Below are positions 1-9,095 of a stretch of 64,000 bases of DNA, one piece after another. Below the pieces are notes generated by a model. The model was not told the DNA's origin and ran no database searches. It saw only the letters and a list, made by a program, of their open reading frames with translations. The stretch's first letter is position 1. Each line of letters starts with the position of its first letter. Source of the stretch: Bacteroidales bacterium (GTDB lineage Bacteria; Bacteroidota; Bacteroidia; Bacteroidales; P3); the NCBI GenBank assembly GCA_022482545.1, contig JAKVOZ010000002.1, forward strand, positions 1 to 64,000, read 5' to 3'. The position numbers were made by a program, and so were the translations under genes.

Positions 1-1710
1 AATTTATATGTAGTAGTACCTATACTACTTAAAATTAGAAGATGTTACATAGCAATGAGTTATCTTACCTCCATCTCCAGATATTCCTCCAATAATAGCC
101 TCTCCTTGTAATGTCTGCATTTAGTATTCCTATATTTTTTTATATCTGCATTAATATCGCAAACACCAAATAAACCAATATAATTATGAGCATGTGATTC
201 TGTTGCACTTCTTTTTATTATTAAACCAGTTATTGTATGATTATCTCCGTCAAATGTTCCATAAAACTTCTTTGTTGACCCATCACCTATAATTGTTGTT
301 TCATTCTCCCAACCACCTATTGGAAGGAAGTTACTTTCATTTTCCACTTACTCCGTCCCAATCATAAACAGCATCACTGCTTGTAAATGTTAAATCATTG
401 GTTAATTTAAAGTATCTGTTTGTTGTTGCATAACCATTCATTACATAAGTAGAAAGTTCTTTAAGGTCTGATATACTTGTTATATTATAAGGTGTAGAAA
501 CCGTATTAATAGGTAATGATAATAAGATAGGATAACCATTATTAGCAGATAATATTGCTTTTCTATAAACTGTTGTTCCATTATTTAAAGAAGTAAGAAA
601 AGAAAGTCATATCGCTTGGAATATTTGTTCCACTTAATCCTGTCGGAGATGTTAATCCTGTTTGATTCCAAGTGCTAATAGAATAAGAATTAGTTATTGT
701 TCCACCATTTGATGTGTTTTTGTCCAACTAATCCCCCAAAGGTAGTTGCTGTTGTTCCTGTATTTTTATAAATTAATGCAGTAGAATAACAGTTTTTAAT
801 AGTGTTTTTTGTCAATTCGCCACAAATACCACCAACAATAGAAGAGCCAGTTATTGATGTATTAGTTACATAACAATTATTAACATATCCAGTACTTGTA
901 TTTTCTCCGCATATTCCACCTGCTTCACTGCTTCCACAAGTAATTGTAGAAGCAGTAACATAACATTGATTTATAGTTCCATTATTACCCTCCACATACT
1001 CCAGAAACATCACTATAGCCAGTAAATTCAGAATTACTAATACCAACATTTTGAACTGTTCCTCCTTTAACATAACCAAATAATCCAATATAATTATTAG
1101 AATTAGTAGAGGTAGATTTCTTTATCTTCAAACCATTTATTGTATAATTATTTCCTTCAAATGTTCCAACAAAATATTTTTTATTACTATTTGTTGTACC
1201 ATCACCCCAATATCCTATTGGAAGAAAATTACTTGAATAAGATGCTGCTCCATTCCAATTCCAAATTAAATCATTATCTGTAAATGTTATATCATTAAGT
1301 AATTCAAATTTCATATAATAAGTATTATTATATGAGCCATTAACATCTTTCATAACGAAAGTAGATAGTGCTCTTAATGTTTTTACATTATAAATAGGAT
1401 AAGAACCATTACCATTTTTAATAAACAATACTGTATCTCTTGTTATTGTAGAACCACTTAGTCCTATTGGAACATTATATACTAATATTACCTGAATATC
1501 TGTTGTTGTTCCTGTTGCATAAAAATAAGAATAGACAGCACTTACATTATCACTTTTTGTTGTAAGAGCAACGTTTGACACTGTTGTGCCTGTTGTACTT
1601 CCAGAGATATAATCTACTCTATCATATTGTGCATCGCATTTTGTTGATGCTACACCTACAAAGATTGTAAGCAGAAATAAAAATTGTAATGTTTTTTTTG
1701 TTTTCATCAT
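1..1710 (-). pseudogene. Decayed GLUG-repeat secreted surface protein
   Basis: The first reading frame (1710 down to about 985) starts with a signal peptide (MMKTKKTLQFLFLL, ending near CDAQ) and runs into GLUG-type repeats (NYIGLFGYVKGGTVQNVGI). It stops near 990, but the protein clearly continues in other frames: GLUG repeats to about 715, a linker and second copy of the N-terminal module from about 715 to 345, another GLUG block from about 345 to 150, then short pieces to the window edge. I see frame changes near 990, 715, 600, 345, 150, 110 and 35, several at short homopolymers. The ancestral protein had two tandem modules of about 200 residues. The 3' end lies outside the window. Neighbouring genes of over 4 kb are intact, so general sequencing error is unlikely, though low coverage at a contig edge could give the same picture. 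An intact GLUG relative lies at 10799-13198. Confidence 0.8.
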
Positions 1711-1734
1711 TATTCACTATTTAATATAATTATG

Positions 1735-1816
1735 CAAAAATAATAACTTTAATTTAAATAAAGGTTATTTTTTTTGCATAATTTTTATAATTAAAGAAGA
1801 AGTCTTTGTATTTTTG
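1735..1816. promoter_or_regulatory. Back-to-back promoters of the GLUG pseudogene and lipB
   Basis: There are two matches to the Bacteroidota -7 box TAnnTTTG: TATTTTTG on the minus strand (1735-1742) facing the GLUG pseudogene, and TATTTTTG on the plus strand (1809-1816) facing lipB. The plus box overlaps a possible TTG start at 1806, which rules that start out. Confidence 0.6.
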
Positions 1817-1841
1817 CAAAACATATTATAAAAAACATACG

Positions 1842-2510
1842 ATGAGTTTAAATTATATTGATTGGGGAACGATAGACTACAAAGAAGCATTAGACAAACA
1901 AGAAGCATTGTTTAATGATAAAGTTAATAAAAAACTAAATGGAGACAAAAACATAAAAGAAGATTTTATTGTTTGCGAACATCCACATGTTTATACAATA
2001 GGATTGCATGGAAAAGATACTAATATGCTTGTTAGTAAAGATTTTCTTGATAAAATAAACGCAAAAGTATATCATATAAATAGAGGCGGAGATATAACAT
2101 ATCATGGCTATGGACAAATAGTTGGTTATCCTATTATTGACCTTGATTATTATTCGCTTTCAATAAGAACATACATCTACACGATAGAACAGATGGTTAT
2201 TGACGTTATGAAAGAATATGATATTAAATGTGAGAGATTGCAAGGAGCAACAGGCGTTTGGATTGATACAGACAAAAAAAGCGTTAGAAAGATTTGTGCA
2301 ATAGGAGTTAAAGCATCAAGAGGTATAACAATGCACGGCTTTGCTATGAATGTGAAAACAGACCTTAAATACTTCTCTTACATCAACCCTTGTGGCTTTG
2401 TTGATAAAGGGGTTACAACTATGGAGAAAGAACTAAATCAAAAAATTGATATAGATAAAGTAAGACATCAACTTTTTGAACGTTTTAAATATTTAATTGA
2501 GAATAGATAA
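1842..2510 (+). CDS. lipB: Octanoyltransferase LipB
   Basis: Transfers octanoyl from octanoyl-ACP to lipoyl domains of 2-oxoacid dehydrogenases or the glycine cleavage H protein, the first step of lipoate synthesis in the cytoplasm. The protein has 222 residues, as expected for the family. Visible motifs are the RGGDITYHG segment, the KICAIGVKASRG segment with the catalytic lysine, and INPCGF with the acyl-accepting cysteine. I chose ATG 1842 because an upstream in-frame TTG (1806) overlaps the -7 promoter box at 1809-1816. pyrF follows after 18 bp on the same strand, so the two may be cotranscribed. Confidence 0.93.
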   Translation: MSLNYIDWGTIDYKEALDKQEALFNDKVNKKLNGDKNIKEDFIVCEHPHVYTIGLHGKDTNMLVSKDFLDKINAKVYHINRGGDITYHGYGQIVGYPIIDLDYYSLSIRTYIYTIEQMVIDVMKEYDIKCERLQGATGVWIDTDKKSVRKICAIGVKASRGITMHGFAMNVKTDLKYFSYINPCGFVDKGVTTMEKELNQKIDIDKVRHQLFERFKYLIENR

Positions 2511-2528
2511 CAAAAAAATATAAACATA

Positions 2529-3359
2529 ATGAATAGAAAAGAGTTAATCAATTTAATAAAAGAAAAACAAAGTTATCTTTGTGTAGGATTGGACAGCGAT
2601 ATTGAAAAGATACCGCAATGTTTAATGAAAGAAGAAGATCCAGTGTTTAGTTTCAACAAAAGGATAATCGATGCCACTCTACCATATACAATAGCATACA
2701 AACCTAATCTTGCGTTTTATGAGAGTCAAGGCATAAAAGGACTTATCTCTTTAAAGAAAACTATGGACTATTTGAAAGATAAAAGAAAAGAATGTTTTGT
2801 TATAGCAGATGCAAAGCGAGGAGATATTGGTAATACAAGCAAACAATATGCTAAGGCTTTTCTTTCTAATCAAGGTGATTATGATTTTGATGCTTTAACT
2901 GTTGCTCCCTATATGGGCAAAGACTCTGTTAGTCCGTTTCTTACTTATGAAAATAAATGGGTTGTTCTTTTGGCATTAACTTCTAATGAAGGTGCAGCAG
3001 ATTTTCAATATTTTGAGAGTAAGAACAACTTACAACTTTTTGAGAAAGTGATAATAACTTCTCAGCAATGGGGAACAGAGGATAATCTTATGTTTGTTTG
3101 TGGGGCAACAAAGGCAGAAAAATTTATAGATATTAGGCTTTTGGCACCACATCATTTTCTTCTTGTTCCAGGAGTTGGCGCACAAGGAGGCTCATTGAAA
3201 GAAGTAAGCAAATATGGTTTGAATACGGATTGCGGACTTATTGTTAATTCATCACGAGGTATTATTTTTGCAGATAATGGTGAAGATTTTGATAAAGTAG
3301 CCAAAGAAAAAGCGATGCAAATGCAGATAGAGATGAAATCATATCTTAAAGCAATCTAA
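2529..3359 (+). CDS. pyrF: Orotidine 5'-phosphate decarboxylase, type 2
   Basis: Decarboxylates OMP to UMP, the last step of de novo pyrimidine synthesis. At 276 residues it matches the longer type-2 PyrF subfamily. The catalytic [11 protein letters not shown] loop (Asp-x-Lys-x-x-Asp type) is clear, CVGLDSD sits near the N-terminus, and VPGVGAQGG forms the phosphate-binding end. It lies 18 bp after lipB and is followed by the 22-bp palindromic array that separates it from the convergent lnt. Confidence 0.93.
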   Translation: MNRKELINLIKEKQSYLCVGLDSDIEKIPQCLMKEEDPVFSFNKRIIDATLPYTIAYKPNLAFYESQGIKGLISLKKTMDYLKDKRKECFVIADAKRGDIGNTSKQYAKAFLSNQGDYDFDALTVAPYMGKDSVSPFLTYENKWVVLLALTSNEGAADFQYFESKNNLQLFEKVIITSQQWGTEDNLMFVCGATKAEKFIDIRLLAPHHFLLVPGVGAQGGSLKEVSKYGLNTDCGLIVNSSRGIIFADNGEDFDKVAKEKAMQMQIEMKSYLKAI

Positions 3360-3402
3360 CAGAATAAGACAAGAGATAATTATAATAAAGAGTTACTTCT
3401 AA

Positions 3403-3483
3403 CATAATGGCATTATGACTCAATCATAATGCCATTATAGTTTAATCATAATGCCATTATAACTCAATCATAATGCCATTATG
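3403..3483. repeat. Four palindromes at exact 22-bp spacing
   Basis: Cores at 3404-3416, 3426-3438, 3448-3460 and 3470-3482 all read ATAATG-S-CATTAT, a 6+6 palindrome around one central base. The starts are exactly 22 bp apart. The first core has the central base inverted relative to the other three, so it can also pair with each of them. The linkers are similar (RRYTYAATC type). The array lies between convergent pyrF and lnt. It could be a bidirectional terminator or a protein-binding array; the sequence does not decide. Confidence 0.85.
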
Positions 3484-3535
3484 TTAAGCATAAGATAAAG
3501 AAACAATTTACTAAAACAAGAAAAGAATACACCAC

Positions 3536-5209
3536 TTAATGATTTGTTCTTTTCTTTTTGTTTATTATGTTTTGTGTTATTGTGTAAATGAAGATTAAAA
3601 CGGCGATAAAACTAAATGGTTTCATTATTATGTCGCCATATTTTGTGAAGAAAGTTTGATTATTCAATAAAGGCACACTCATTTTTATTGCTTTTTCTTG
3701 CCAATAAGGAGTTTTCATTAATGTTTGTCCGCGAGGCGAGAAGAAACCAGAATAACCTGTGTTGGCACTTCTTGCTATGTATCTCCTATTTTCTATTGCC
3801 CTTAAAGCAGAAAAAGCAAAATGATGTTTATATCCAGCAGTGTTGCCCCACCAACCATCATTAGTTATAACGAACAAAACATTGGCTCCATTTTTAACAA
3901 ACTCTCTCACATAATTACCATCAACCGATTCATAACAAATAGGAGTGCCAACAGTTATGTCTTTACTTTGGGAATGAAAAGCAACAGCCGTTGAATCAAT
4001 ACCAAGACTACCTATTGTGCCACCAAAATCTAAGGCAAGTTTTTCAACAAAAGGCATATATTTTTTGAAAGGCATCTTCTCTACACCAGCAGTTAGTATG
4101 GATTTGTGATATATTTGGCAATGAGGATTAAGAGTGTCGCGGTTTATATCCAAACTTATGTTACAACTTTCATAGTATTGGTCTTGTCCATCTTCATATT
4201 TGCGAGATGCATCAGTTATTACTCCTTTTTCAAGCATACGTTCTGAGGACATACCTGCAATGAACTCTGCCTTCTTATATTTATTAGAAAATAATCTAAG
4301 ACTATTTATGCTATTAACGTTGTTTAACTGGTCTTCCCACGCATATTCTTGAATGCAACTTTCAGGACAAACAACATAATCAACGCTATCGTCCATCAAA
4401 GGTGTTGCTAAGGTTTCTATTCTTTTAACAACATCGCTTGGAGATAATGAATATTGTTCTTGGTAGGGGTCAAGGTTGGGCTGAATAACTACAATAGATG
4501 CTTGTTTGTTGGTGTTAGTGTCTTTATATGAGAACCAAAGATAGCAAGATAAGATAATTGGAAGACAAACAACAATAAGAGCAAACACAAGTTCTTGATT
4601 GTTTTTGAAAAGTCGTTTGTTGTTTGTTGTAAGATTAAGATGAGGTATTGCCAAGCAAGGTATTTTTCTAATTAATAGATAAAGCGTTATGTTTGAAAGC
4701 AAAATCCAAACACTGCCTCCTTCAACTCCAAGAACAGAGTACCATTGAACAAGAAAAGGATAGCGAGCAAAAGTGTTGCCAAGATTAAGCCATGGAAAGT
4801 TTAAGTCCCAATGTAGTTGTATTGTTTCAAAAAGAATCCAGAAAAAGATGAGAAACAAATATTTTCCTTTCTTATATTGTAGGTTCTTGGTAGTGTAATG
4901 ATATATTTGAAAGACAACAGACATCAAAGTTGCTTCAAACACTGGTATAACAATGGCAATGATTGATGCGTAACTAATCCAATATGTTGTAGAAAAATTA
5001 AAAAGCAAGAAAGCAAAGAAAGAATAACGAAAAGTAGCATAATTAGAAAATGTTTTATTGTCGTTGTTGTTTGAAATATAGTCTTCTACCCACAAAAGAG
5101 GAATAAAACTTATTAGTATTAGAGGAGCAAACATCATAACATTTACCCATGCAAGACTCATCAAAACACCACTTGACAAAGCAATTAAAAAAAGTTTTTT
5201 CTTATTCAT
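3536..5209 (-). CDS. lnt: Apolipoprotein N-acyltransferase
   Basis: Adds the third acyl chain to the N-terminal cysteine of lipoproteins in the inner membrane. The protein has 557 residues: about six membrane segments in the first 225 residues, then a nitrilase-like periplasmic domain, then a last membrane helix near 530. The catalytic triad expected for the family is visible: Glu283 in CPESCIQEY, Lys369 in YHKSILTAG and Cys425 in GTPICYES. NDGWWGNTAGYKHH follows. It is the last gene of a leftward unit, 21 bp after the cyclo-ligase gene. Confidence 0.93.
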   Translation of the reverse strand: MNKKKLFLIALSSGVLMSLAWVNVMMFAPLILISFIPLLWVEDYISNNNDNKTFSNYATFRYSFFAFLLFNFSTTYWISYASIIAIVIPVFEATLMSVVFQIYHYTTKNLQYKKGKYLFLIFFWILFETIQLHWDLNFPWLNLGNTFARYPFLVQWYSVLGVEGGSVWILLSNITLYLLIRKIPCLAIPHLNLTTNNKRLFKNNQELVFALIVVCLPIILSCYLWFSYKDTNTNKQASIVVIQPNLDPYQEQYSLSPSDVVKRIETLATPLMDDSVDYVVCPESCIQEYAWEDQLNNVNSINSLRLFSNKYKKAEFIAGMSSERMLEKGVITDASRKYEDGQDQYYESCNISLDINRDTLNPHCQIYHKSILTAGVEKMPFKKYMPFVEKLALDFGGTIGSLGIDSTAVAFHSQSKDITVGTPICYESVDGNYVREFVKNGANVLFVITNDGWWGNTAGYKHHFAFSALRAIENRRYIARSANTGYSGFFSPRGQTLMKTPYWQEKAIKMSVPLLNNQTFFTKYGDIIMKPFSFIAVLIFIYTITQNIINKKKRTNH

Positions 5210-5230
5210 CTCTTTTCTTGTTAAACATAA

Positions 5231-5785
5231 TTAATACATATATGTTGTAGTAATGATTTTATCCATCTTTATATCAAAATTTTCTGTTGGTACTTTATCA
5301 ACCAATTGAAAGTCAAAACCAACAGCAATCTTTGTTTTTTTAACTGTTGTTAGCAATCTATCATAAAAACCTCTACCTCTTCCCATACGGTTTCTTTCTT
5401 TATCAAAAGCAACACCAGGAATAATCATAATATCTATTTTATCTAATTCAGTAAATTCATCTCCTTTTGGTTCAAGAATATGAAACTGCTCACCTTCTTG
5501 CATAGATGAAAGACCTTGATATTGTCTAAGAATAAGATTATCTCCTTCAACGCATGGCAAAAGAATAGTTTTTTGTTTGTAATATTGTTCTACAAAATCG
5601 TGAGTGAAAACTTCATCGTCCATTGACCAATACAATAGAACGACATTGCTGTCTTTAAAACAATCTTCATTCTCCAATCTTTTGAAGATAGGAATAGATA
5701 GTTGTTTTTTTTGTTCAAGAGAAAATGTTTTCTTTTTATCTCTTATCATTGAGCGTAAGAGTTTTTTTTCTTGTTTAATATCCAT
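5231..5785 (-). CDS. 5-formyltetrahydrofolate cyclo-ligase
   Basis: Converts 5-formyl-THF to 5,10-methenyl-THF using ATP and so recycles a storage or inhibitory folate. The protein has 184 residues, typical for the MTHFS family. The nucleotide and folate site motif MIIPGVAFDKERNRMGRGRG, followed by FYDRLL, is well conserved. The N-terminal Lys/Arg-rich LLRSMIRDKKK segment also fits. It lies 2 bp after feoAB and 21 bp before lnt, so it is probably translated from the same mRNA. Confidence 0.9.
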   Translation of the reverse strand: MDIKQEKKLLRSMIRDKKKTFSLEQKKQLSIPIFKRLENEDCFKDSNVVLLYWSMDDEVFTHDFVEQYYKQKTILLPCVEGDNLILRQYQGLSSMQEGEQFHILEPKGDEFTELDKIDIMIIPGVAFDKERNRMGRGRGFYDRLLTTVKKTKIAVGFDFQLVDKVPTENFDIKMDKIITTTYMY

Positions 5786-5787
5786 TA

Positions 5788-8226
5788 TTAAATAATAAGT
5801 TTTGAAATGTTAAAGACTAAAAACGAGAACACATAAGCAACAACGGTTGTATATATTGCTAAGAAAACAGCCCATTTCCATTTGCTTTCTTTGCCAACAG
5901 CCGCTATTGTGCCAATACAAGGAACATAAAGCATAATAAACGCTAACAAACTAAGAGCAATAGGTTGAGAAAAAGAGTCTTTATGCTGAATAAGTTCTTG
6001 TGAAAGAGAAGAGTCGTTTGTTGAATCGTCAGAATATAGTATTTTCATTGTAGAAACAACTACTTCCTTTGCAGAAATACCAGCAAGTAAGGAAACATCT
6101 GTTTTCCAATCAAATCCCAAAGGACGCATTATTGGTTCCATTGCTTTGCCGATAGAAGCCACATAACTTTGTTCTATCTTATTTGTATCTTTTTGAGGAA
6201 AATAAGAAAGACACCAAAGAATAACTGAGGCAATAAGAATAACGCCTCCAATCTTTTTTAGATATTGTCCTGCTTTAAGACCAATATTATTAAAGACTGC
6301 TTTTGGTGTTGGAATACGATAAGGAGGTTGCTCCATAACAAAAGGAACGCCCTTGCCTTTAAATATGGTATGTTTGAATAGAATAGCAAAGAAAGCCGCA
6401 AAAATAATACCTATCAAATATAAAGAACAGAAAACAATTGCTTCATGATTAGGAAAAAATGTGCCAACAAGAATAACATATATTGGCAAACGAGCAGAAC
6501 AAGACATAAAAGGAATGATAAGCATGGTAAGTATTCTATCTTTTTTGTTCTCTAATGTTCTTGTTGCCATAACAGCAGGAACATTGCAACCAAATCCCAT
6601 AATCAAAGGAACAAAACTTTTACCGTGCAAGCCTATCTTATGCATTATCTTATCCATCAAAAAAGCCACTCTACTCATATAGCCACTATCTTCCATAAGA
6701 GAGATAAAGAAAAACAATATAAGTATGTTTGGAAGAAAGACAAGTACGCCACCAACACCTCCAATAATACCTTGACAGATTAAATCATTGATTGCGCCTT
6801 GTGGAAGAAGTTTAGAAAAAGTGTTACCAATAAAATCTACTCCTACTTGCATCCAATCTTGTGGATATTTGCCAAGAGAAAACGTGCAAGAAAACATAAG
6901 CCATAAGATGAAAAAGAAAATAGGGTAGCCAAGAACAGGGTGAAGAAGAATACTATCAACTTTTTCTGTTATTGTTTTATATTGATGAAAAGAAAAACTG
7001 TTGCTCGCTTTGTTTCTTAGATAATGAAAACGTGCATCTTTGTGTCGGTATGTTTTATCTTCATCTTTCTTTTCTGTTTTATGCAAATAGTGATAAGGAT
7101 TAACAAAATATGTTTCTTTTAATGCACCAGCAATAAATCCATAACGAGCCTCGGTTATCACTGTTTCACTATCATCATTGAACGTACTCTCAATCTTAGA
7201 TATAAGTTTCTTTGCTTTTTCGTGCAAGTCCTTATGGTCTATCCATTGTTCTGTCTCTTCAATTATGTCTTTATCTTTTTCTAATAAACGAACAGCATAA
7301 TATCTTGCTGCAACTTTTTCAATATATGATTTGCTCTCTTTTATTCTTATTGAAAGTCTATTGATACATCTTTCTATTGTTTCTCCGTAGTTAATATGAA
7401 CATGTCGCATAACTTTATTGGTGCCATTATAAACATCAATCAAAGTATCAAAAAGATTTTCTATACCTTCTTTTTTGCTTGCAACAGTCGGTATTATTGG
7501 TACGCCTATCATTCCTCCAAGCAGATTATAATCAAATCTATCACCTTTATGTTGCAATTCATCAAAGAAATTTAAAGCAAGAACCATCTTTATATCCATA
7601 TCAATCAATTGAGTGGTAAGGAAAAGATTTCTTCCAAGATTGCTTCCATCAACAACATTGATAACAATATCAGGTACATTATCAAATATATATTGTCTAA
7701 CATATTTCTCTTCTTCACTATATGCCGATATGCTATATGTACCAGGAAGGTCAATAATGTTTAGTTTATATCCTTTATAATTTACTTGTGCTTTCTTAGC
7801 ATCAACAGTTATACCAGAATAATTGCCAACTTTTTCTTTGTAACCAGATATTGCATTAAAAAGAGATGTTTTGCCAGAGTTGGGATTGCCAACAAGAACA
7901 ATATCTATTTCTTTGCCAAGTTCTTTATTGTTAAGATATTTGTCTTCATCTTCAATAACTCCATTATAACCAAAACTATAATCTTTATCTTTTTGTGCTT
8001 GACTTAAAGGAATAACTTCAATAAGAGACGCATCTGCTTGACGAAGACTTACTTCTGAATCTAAGACTTGATAAACAATAGGGTCTTTAAGTGGAGCAGC
8101 CAACTTCCTTTCAATGATATGCCCACGAACAAAGCCCATTTCGTTCAATCTTTTCAAAAAACTACCACGTCCTTTTACTTTGACAATGATACATTTTTCT
8201 CCTGTCTTTAACTCATTAAGTGTCAT
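5788..8226 (-). CDS. feoB: Ferrous iron transporter, FeoA-FeoB fusion
   Basis: GTP-dependent Fe(II) uptake across the inner membrane. The 812 residues begin with an SH3-like FeoA domain (about 1-73), then a linker, then the FeoB G domain: G1 GNPNSGKTS at 113-121, G3 DLPGTYS, and a G4-like NFFD in place of the usual NxxD. The membrane part carries the FeoB gate motifs GFGCNVPAVMATRTL and PFMSCSARLPIY and a second gate near the C-terminus (YVPCIGTIAAV). FeoA-FeoB fusion is common in Bacteroidota. It is the second gene of the leftward unit, 33 bp after the radical SAM gene. Confidence 0.95.
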   Translation of the reverse strand: MTLNELKTGEKCIIVKVKGRGSFLKRLNEMGFVRGHIIERKLAAPLKDPIVYQVLDSEVSLRQADASLIEVIPLSQAQKDKDYSFGYNGVIEDEDKYLNNKELGKEIDIVLVGNPNSGKTSLFNAISGYKEKVGNYSGITVDAKKAQVNYKGYKLNIIDLPGTYSISAYSEEEKYVRQYIFDNVPDIVINVVDGSNLGRNLFLTTQLIDMDIKMVLALNFFDELQHKGDRFDYNLLGGMIGVPIIPTVASKKEGIENLFDTLIDVYNGTNKVMRHVHINYGETIERCINRLSIRIKESKSYIEKVAARYYAVRLLEKDKDIIEETEQWIDHKDLHEKAKKLISKIESTFNDDSETVITEARYGFIAGALKETYFVNPYHYLHKTEKKDEDKTYRHKDARFHYLRNKASNSFSFHQYKTITEKVDSILLHPVLGYPIFFFILWLMFSCTFSLGKYPQDWMQVGVDFIGNTFSKLLPQGAINDLICQGIIGGVGGVLVFLPNILILFFFISLMEDSGYMSRVAFLMDKIMHKIGLHGKSFVPLIMGFGCNVPAVMATRTLENKKDRILTMLIIPFMSCSARLPIYVILVGTFFPNHEAIVFCSLYLIGIIFAAFFAILFKHTIFKGKGVPFVMEQPPYRIPTPKAVFNNIGLKAGQYLKKIGGVILIASVILWCLSYFPQKDTNKIEQSYVASIGKAMEPIMRPLGFDWKTDVSLLAGISAKEVVVSTMKILYSDDSTNDSSLSQELIQHKDSFSQPIALSLLAFIMLYVPCIGTIAAVGKESKWKWAVFLAIYTTVVAYVFSFLVFNISKLII

Positions 8227-8259
8227 CTATGTTTTCTTTATTGACTTATTAATATATGA

Positions 8260-9030
8260 TTAATATGTTTTTACTTTTATGCCTAATGCTTTTACTTTGT
8301 TAGCATAAGGTTCCAACTCTTTAAGTGATAGTTTTTCTAAATCTTTGTCTGGCGTTTCCCTATCAATAGTATATAACATAACTTCTCTTGGATTTATTTC
8401 CTTAACAATCTTTAACCATGCACTAAATTCTTCTTCTGTTGTATTGTCAATAAGTTTGCCATTGTCAATACCTCTTAAAAGCATTGTTTGAATTATTGCC
8501 TTATTACCAAATTTAATTAAACTACTTTTTATTTGAGATAACGTACAAGAAACAGGTTTATTTATTCTTTTATACATTTCTTCTGTTCCTGCATCAAGTT
8601 TTAATATTGGATTATCAATAAGATTAAGTGCTTGAAAAACATCATCTCTAACGATATTAGTTGAGTTTGTTAGTATTGTTACTTTCGCTCTTTTTGCATA
8701 AGTATCTCTAAAAGAAATAACATCTTTTACTATTTCTAATATATCAGGGTGAAGAGTTGGTTCTCCATTACCAGAGAATGTTATACTATCAATCTTTTGT
8801 ATGTCTTGCTTTGGAGTAGAAGTGAAATATTTTTCTAAGGCATTATGAATATCTTCTTTACTGTTGAATTTAACTTGAACGCTTGTGTCTATTTCATTCC
8901 AACCACATTCACAATAAACACAATTAAAACTACAATATTTTTTTTGTGTAGGTAAAACATTAACACCTAACGATGTTCCTAAACGTCTTGAATGAATAGG
9001 TCCAACAACTATATTTTCAAATAATAACAT
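8260..9030 (-). CDS. Radical SAM protein (COG0731-like), function unknown
   Basis: The protein has 256 residues with the radical SAM cluster motif CxxxCxxC at Cys33, Cys37 and Cys40 (CSFNCVYC). The N-terminus GPIHSRRLGTSLGVN and the segment GNGEPTLHPD are typical of a widespread small radical SAM family related to COG0731. The substrate is not known to me. The start is well supported: a perfect Shine-Dalgarno (AAGGAGG) sits 6 bp before the ATG, which is uncommon in this phylum. It is the first gene of the unit with feoAB, the cyclo-ligase gene and lnt, so an Fe-S enzyme is coexpressed with iron uptake. Confidence 0.85.
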   Translation of the reverse strand: MLLFENIVVGPIHSRRLGTSLGVNVLPTQKKYCSFNCVYCECGWNEIDTSVQVKFNSKEDIHNALEKYFTSTPKQDIQKIDSITFSGNGEPTLHPDILEIVKDVISFRDTYAKRAKVTILTNSTNIVRDDVFQALNLIDNPILKLDAGTEEMYKRINKPVSCTLSQIKSSLIKFGNKAIIQTMLLRGIDNGKLIDNTTEEEFSAWLKIVKEINPREVMLYTIDRETPDKDLEKLSLKELEPYANKVKALGIKVKTY

Positions 9031-9036
9031 TTTTTG

Positions 9037-9076
9037 CCTCCTTATCTTTATTGATTAATTATTATTTGCAAAGTTA
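9037..9076 (-). promoter_or_regulatory. Promoter and strong RBS for the radical SAM/feoAB unit
   Basis: The -7 box TAACTTTG is on the minus strand at 9069-9076. A full AAGGAGG Shine-Dalgarno (complement at 9037-9043) precedes the ATG at 9030. Confidence 0.6.
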
Positions 9077-9095
9077 ATACAAAATTCGTTACGAT

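Noticed and set aside
1-1710. Explaining the broken GLUG gene by general sequencing error
   Set aside because: Genes over 2 kb elsewhere (feoAB, lptD, the 1403-residue protein) are intact. Only local low coverage could still explain it, and that is noted with the feature.
1806-1841. Longer LipB starting at TTG 1806
   Set aside because: The start overlaps the -7 promoter box at 1809-1816, and the ATG at 1842 gives the normal protein.
3403-3483. A short CRISPR-like array
   Set aside because: The units are palindromic and the linkers between cores are repeats too, only 9 bp long and similar, so there are no unique spacers. No cas genes are in the window.
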